Assembly (NCBI GenBank): GCA_958295755.1
Contig: OY282367.1
Span: forward strand, 62,001-126,000
Source of the DNA: an uncultured Acidimicrobiales bacterium
GTDB taxonomy: Bacteria; Actinomycetota; Acidimicrobiia; Acidimicrobiales; Hopanoidiivorantaceae
Direction of reading: 5' to 3'
DNA: 64,000 nt
Shown in pieces: positions 61,304 through 64,000 of this stretch. The notes beneath the pieces are model-generated. The model was not told the origin of the DNA. It worked only from the letters and a program-made list of their open reading frames with translations, and searched no databases. Positions within the stretch are counted from its first letter, which is position 1; every line of letters begins with the position of its first letter. A program made the translations under genes and the position numbers.

Positions 61304-62298
61304 GTCATCCTTCGCTAGTCCTAGGCATTGAAACCTCCTGTGATGAGACAGCCGCCTCAGTGGTGCGAGACGGCACAGAAATTCTTGCCTCAGTCGTGAG
61401 TAGCCAAACGCACTCCCAGCACGGCGGCGTGGTACCAGAAGTTGCGAGCCGAGCGCACTTAGAGCAGCTTCTCCCCGTCATAGATGAGACCTTGCGAGAA
61501 GCTAAATGTCGCCCTCAAAACCTAGACGCTATAGCAGCCACCACTGGCCCCGGCCTAGTAGGTGCCCTGTTAGTAGGCGCGAGCGCAGGTAAGGCTCTGT
61601 CGCTAGCTTGGGATCTACCCTTCGTGGCGGTGAACCATCTGCACGGGCACATCTACGCGGCTTTCTTAGAAGAGCCAGATGTGGCTATGCCTTTGGTGGC
61701 TCTGCTCGTGTCGGGCGGACACACCATGCTGGTAGAAATGCGCGACCATGGCGATTACAAACTGCTTGGTCAAACTCGCGATGACGCTGCCGGTGAAGCA
61801 TTTGACAAAGTAGCTCGACTGCTGGGCTTGGGCTACCCCGGTGGCCCCGAAATCGACCGACTAGCAACCGAAGGCAACCCAGAAGCAGTGCGGTTTCCTC
61901 GTCCGATGCTGGCAGACGGCTACGACTTCTCTTTTTCAGGTCTCAAAACCGCCGTTGCCAACCATTTGAAAAAACACCCCAACACCTCCACTCAAGATGT
62001 AGCAGCCTCCTTTCAAGCTGCTGCGGTAGATGTGCTGGTGACCAAAGCTGTTCGCGCTGCCCAAAATACTTCTACCGGTAGCTTGGTCTTAGCGGGTGGC
62101 GTGGCTGCCAACAGCGAGCTTCGCCGTCGCTTTGCTGAAGCAGCCGATGACATTGGCATCGCTCATTTCCTTCCCAGTCGCTCCATGTGCACCGATAACG
62201 CCGCAATGATAGCAGCTGCTGGTTGGCAACAACTCCGTATTCAAGGTGCCTCTCCGCTCAACACTGCCGTAGACCCATCCTGGGGTTTCGCCGCATAG
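61300..62298 (+). CDS. tsaD: tRNA N6-threonylcarbamoyladenosine transferase TsaD
   Basis: 332 aa. LGIETSCDETAASVVRDGTE, QTHSQHGGVVPEVASRAHLE, the metal-binding HLHGH (NHLHGHIYAAF), LVSGGHTMLVEM, DDAAGEAFDKVARLLGLGYP and VLAGGVAANSELRRRF are all present. Transfers threonylcarbamoyl to A37 of ANN-decoding tRNAs. ATGA overlap with tsaB. Complete; no anomalies except the repeat tail of the preceding gene. Confidence 0.96.
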   Translation: MSHPSLVLGIETSCDETAASVVRDGTEILASVVSSQTHSQHGGVVPEVASRAHLEQLLPVIDETLREAKCRPQNLDAIAATTGPGLVGALLVGASAGKALSLAWDLPFVAVNHLHGHIYAAFLEEPDVAMPLVALLVSGGHTMLVEMRDHGDYKLLGQTRDDAAGEAFDKVARLLGLGYPGGPEIDRLATEGNPEAVRFPRPMLADGYDFSFSGLKTAVANHLKKHPNTSTQDVAASFQAAAVDVLVTKAVRAAQNTSTGSLVLAGGVAANSELRRRFAEAADDIGIAHFLPSRSMCTDNAAMIAAAGWQQLRIQGASPLNTAVDPSWGFAA

Positions 62299-62326
62299 AT
62301 ACTTACCTCTAAGTAATCAAGCCTCA

Positions 62327-62354
62327 AAGCAATACAAGACAAGCAATACAAGAC
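62327..62354 (+). repeat. 14-bp tandem repeat
   Basis: AAGCAATACAAGAC twice without a change (62327-62340, 62341-62354) between tsaD and the SDR gene. Confidence 0.95.
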
Positions 62355-62382
62355 AAGGAATCTAGGCGCAAAGGAAATAGCA

Positions 62383-63216
62383 ATGCCCATAAGTATCAAC
62401 CTTGAAAACAAAAAAGCTCTGGTTACTGGTGCAGGATCGGGTATCGGCAGAGAGATTGCTCGTTGGCTCGCCAGAGCAGGGGCGAAAGTTGCAGTGCTAG
62501 ATGTTAGAGCCGATAAAGCCGAAGAGACCTTTGCCCTGATTGCCGCCGAGGGCCATCCTTCAAAACGCCTAGCTTTCACCGTTGTAGGCGATGCCCGCGA
62601 CGACACCCGCCTAGTGGATATGATCCGTGAAGCCGCTGAGAAACTTGGCGGTCTCAACATTGCGGTAAATAACATCGGTATGATGGGGCCGCTCGGTAGT
62701 GCTCCGTGGCTTCAGGCAACTCCCGAAATGTTTCGCGATGTCATCGATCAAAATCTCGTAGTTACTGGCATCTCTTGCTTAGCAGAAGCCAAACTGATGG
62801 CAAAAGTCGATGCCGACACCGTAGCTGACAGAGTCATCATCAATGTCTCTTCTGGTGAGAGCACTCGTCCGTCACCTTACATGGCGGGATATGGTGCCGC
62901 CAAAGCTGCTATCAACCATCTCACTACTACTCTTGCCGTAGAACTCGGCCCGCTCGGCATTCGTGTCAATGCCATAGCCCCAGGCACAACCCTCACTGAG
63001 ACGGTCAAAGCTGCTTTTACCGAAGAACACTACCTGCAGGTTGTGGAAGCCACCCCACTACGCCGTGAAACTGAAGCTGATGAGTTGGCTCGCCTAGTGG
63101 TCTTCCTAGCTAGCGACCTTGCCCGCTGCATCACTGGCCAGCTCATACTCGCTGATGCTGGCGCACACCTCTCGCGCACCCGCCCGCCGAACATTCGAAC
63201 TGATAACACAAATTAG
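62383..63216 (+). CDS. SDR family oxidoreductase
   Basis: 277 aa. VTGAGSGIGREIARWL, LDVRADKAEE (Asp after the second strand), NNIGMMGPLG, INVSSGESTRPSPYMAGYGAAK (Ser, Tyr and Lys all present) and ARCITGQLILADAGAHL. Complete catalytic set. An AAAGGAAATAGCA site precedes the ATG. Neighbours (tsaD, frr) give no hint of substrate, so it may be unrelated to them. Typical of the many NAD(P)-linked SDRs of this genome segment. Confidence 0.88.
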   Translation: MPISINLENKKALVTGAGSGIGREIARWLARAGAKVAVLDVRADKAEETFALIAAEGHPSKRLAFTVVGDARDDTRLVDMIREAAEKLGGLNIAVNNIGMMGPLGSAPWLQATPEMFRDVIDQNLVVTGISCLAEAKLMAKVDADTVADRVIINVSSGESTRPSPYMAGYGAAKAAINHLTTTLAVELGPLGIRVNAIAPGTTLTETVKAAFTEEHYLQVVEATPLRRETEADELARLVVFLASDLARCITGQLILADAGAHLSRTRPPNIRTDNTN

Positions 63217-63300
63217 CTTTCTCAGAGTGGCTAATCTGTAATATAGCTATGTCTTACATGGATTCAGCCAGAGTGGCAGGTGAGATCGCAGGTGAGCAAC

Positions 63301-63870
63301 ATGTCTGACGATATGTCTGCTCTCGTGCTAGAAGAAGCGGGCGACAAGATGCAGAAGTCGGTGCAGCATACTCAGGAAGAATTCGGTGGCATCCGCACTG
63401 GTCGTGCTAGCCCAGCCTTAGTTGAGAAACTTCTAGTCAACTATCACGGCACTGAAGTCCCGCTCCGCCAGATTGCTGGGTTTAGCGTACCTGAAGCTCA
63501 GCAGCTCGTAGTCTCGCCATATGACAAAAAAGCCATCTCCGATGTAGAAAAAGCTATCCAGAATGCCTCGCTAGGTCTCAATCCAGCCAACGACGGCACC
63601 AACATCCGTCTCGTTTTTCCAACGCTTACAGAGGAACGCCGCAAGGAGCTTGTGAAGTTGGTGCGCTCCATAGCCGAACAGGGCAAAGTAGCGTTGCGCA
63701 ACACCCGTCGAGCAGCTAGGGGCGAGCTGGAGCAGTTCAAAAAAGACGGTGATATCTCAGAAGATGATATGCAGCGAGCCGAAAAAGACTTAGACAACCT
63801 AACGCATAACCACGAACGACATATACAAGAAGCACTTGATGCTAAAGAGCAGGAACTTTTGGAAGTTTGA
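63301..63870 (+). CDS. frr: Ribosome recycling factor
   Basis: 189 aa from ATG 63301 (AGGTGA 6 nt upstream; a GTG at 63280 is a less likely start). AGDKMQKSVQHTQEEFGGIR, TGRASPALVEKLLVNYHGTEVPL and PTLTEERRKELVKLVRSIAE are diagnostic, ending DALDAKEQELLEV-like. Splits terminated ribosomes with EF-G. The usual upstream neighbours pyrH, tsf and rpsB are absent; an SDR gene is upstream instead. Confidence 0.97.
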   Translation: MSDDMSALVLEEAGDKMQKSVQHTQEEFGGIRTGRASPALVEKLLVNYHGTEVPLRQIAGFSVPEAQQLVVSPYDKKAISDVEKAIQNASLGLNPANDGTNIRLVFPTLTEERRKELVKLVRSIAEQGKVALRNTRRAARGELEQFKKDGDISEDDMQRAEKDLDNLTHNHERHIQEALDAKEQELLEV

Positions 63871-63964
63871 TATCGAAAGCATATCTTCAGACAAATATCT
63901 TAAGTAATATCTCCAGGCACTATCCAAAGCACAGGCATTATCCCAAAGCAAAGGACAACTAATC

Positions 63965-64000
63965 ATGGCAGACAGGGAAACGACAGAAGAAGGCGGCTTA
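63965..64000 (+). CDS. Start of a gene cut by the right window edge
   Basis: ATG with AAAGGACAACTAATC upstream, then MADRETTEEGGL. Twelve codons are too few to identify a family. By position after frr it could be the charged N-terminus of phosphatidate cytidylyltransferase (cdsA), but that is only context. Confidence 0.4.
   Translation, partial: MADRETTEEGGL

Overview
The window looks like a chromosomal segment of a high-to-moderate GC actinobacterium, most likely a marine or sponge-associated member of the Acidimicrobiia. That placement is inference. It rests on lipoprotein leaders of the form AAACGSDDDD, four luciferase-like (LLM) flavin/F420-type oxidoreductases, an actinobacterial-type SerC, a type III CoA-transferase plus SDR and acyl-CoA dehydrogenase repertoire, frequent GTG starts and many 1-8 nt gene overlaps. 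No rRNA is present and there is one tRNA, tRNA-Ser(CGA).

Left accessory region (1-7400). The window opens inside a type I-G (formerly I-U) CRISPR-Cas operon read leftwards: csb1 (cas7) is complete, and csb2 (cas5-cas6) starts with GTG and runs off the left edge. No repeat array lies inside the window. Divergent from it is a run of small, poorly conserved genes (membrane protein, tiny soluble proteins, two lipoproteins, a coiled-coil membrane protein, an RDD protein), an ArsC-like reductase, and a decayed ISXO2/IS1595-type transposase. This has the look of a genomic island.

Catabolic and transport core (7400-34200). A complete peptide ABC importer (two ATPases, binding lipoprotein, two permeases) comes first. 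It is followed by degradation-type genes: CoA-transferase, a DUF7065/DUF7064-like protein, SDRs, an MFS exporter, alpha/beta hydrolases, LLM oxidoreductases, an NADPH-dependent reductase, enoyl-CoA hydratase, an isochorismatase-fold protein and acyl-CoA dehydrogenase. A surface protein ends in a strong intrinsic terminator. A housekeeping block then holds a Trm112-like protein, phosphoglucose/phosphomannose isomerase, serC and tRNA-Ser.

Transport and pyrimidine block (34300-59300). In order along the window: a sugar ABC importer without its ATPase; an orphan NMT1/THI5-type binding protein; a small island with DUF2442, NifU-N-like and DprA-like genes; a BMP-type nucleoside ABC importer; a tandem-Cache lipoprotein; and a long leftward operon. 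That operon encodes an SDR, beta-ureidopropionase, an aminotransferase, dihydropyrimidinase, CoA-acylating malonate/methylmalonate semialdehyde dehydrogenase, an LLM oxidoreductase and an SsuBC/TauBC-type ABC transporter. Together these suggest uptake of nucleosides and pyrimidine-like compounds and their conversion via beta-alanine to acetyl-CoA. The usual first enzyme, dihydropyrimidine dehydrogenase, is not in the window.

Right end (59450-64000). Family-4 uracil-DNA glycosylase, tsaE, tsaB and tsaD are tightly overlapped (t6A tRNA modification), followed by an SDR, frr and the first codons of another gene.

The most unusual signal that gene calls do not explain is a recurrent pattern of short (about 10-29 bp) imperfect tandem duplications at gene 3' ends. 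They often include the stop codon and occur at many boundaries through the window.
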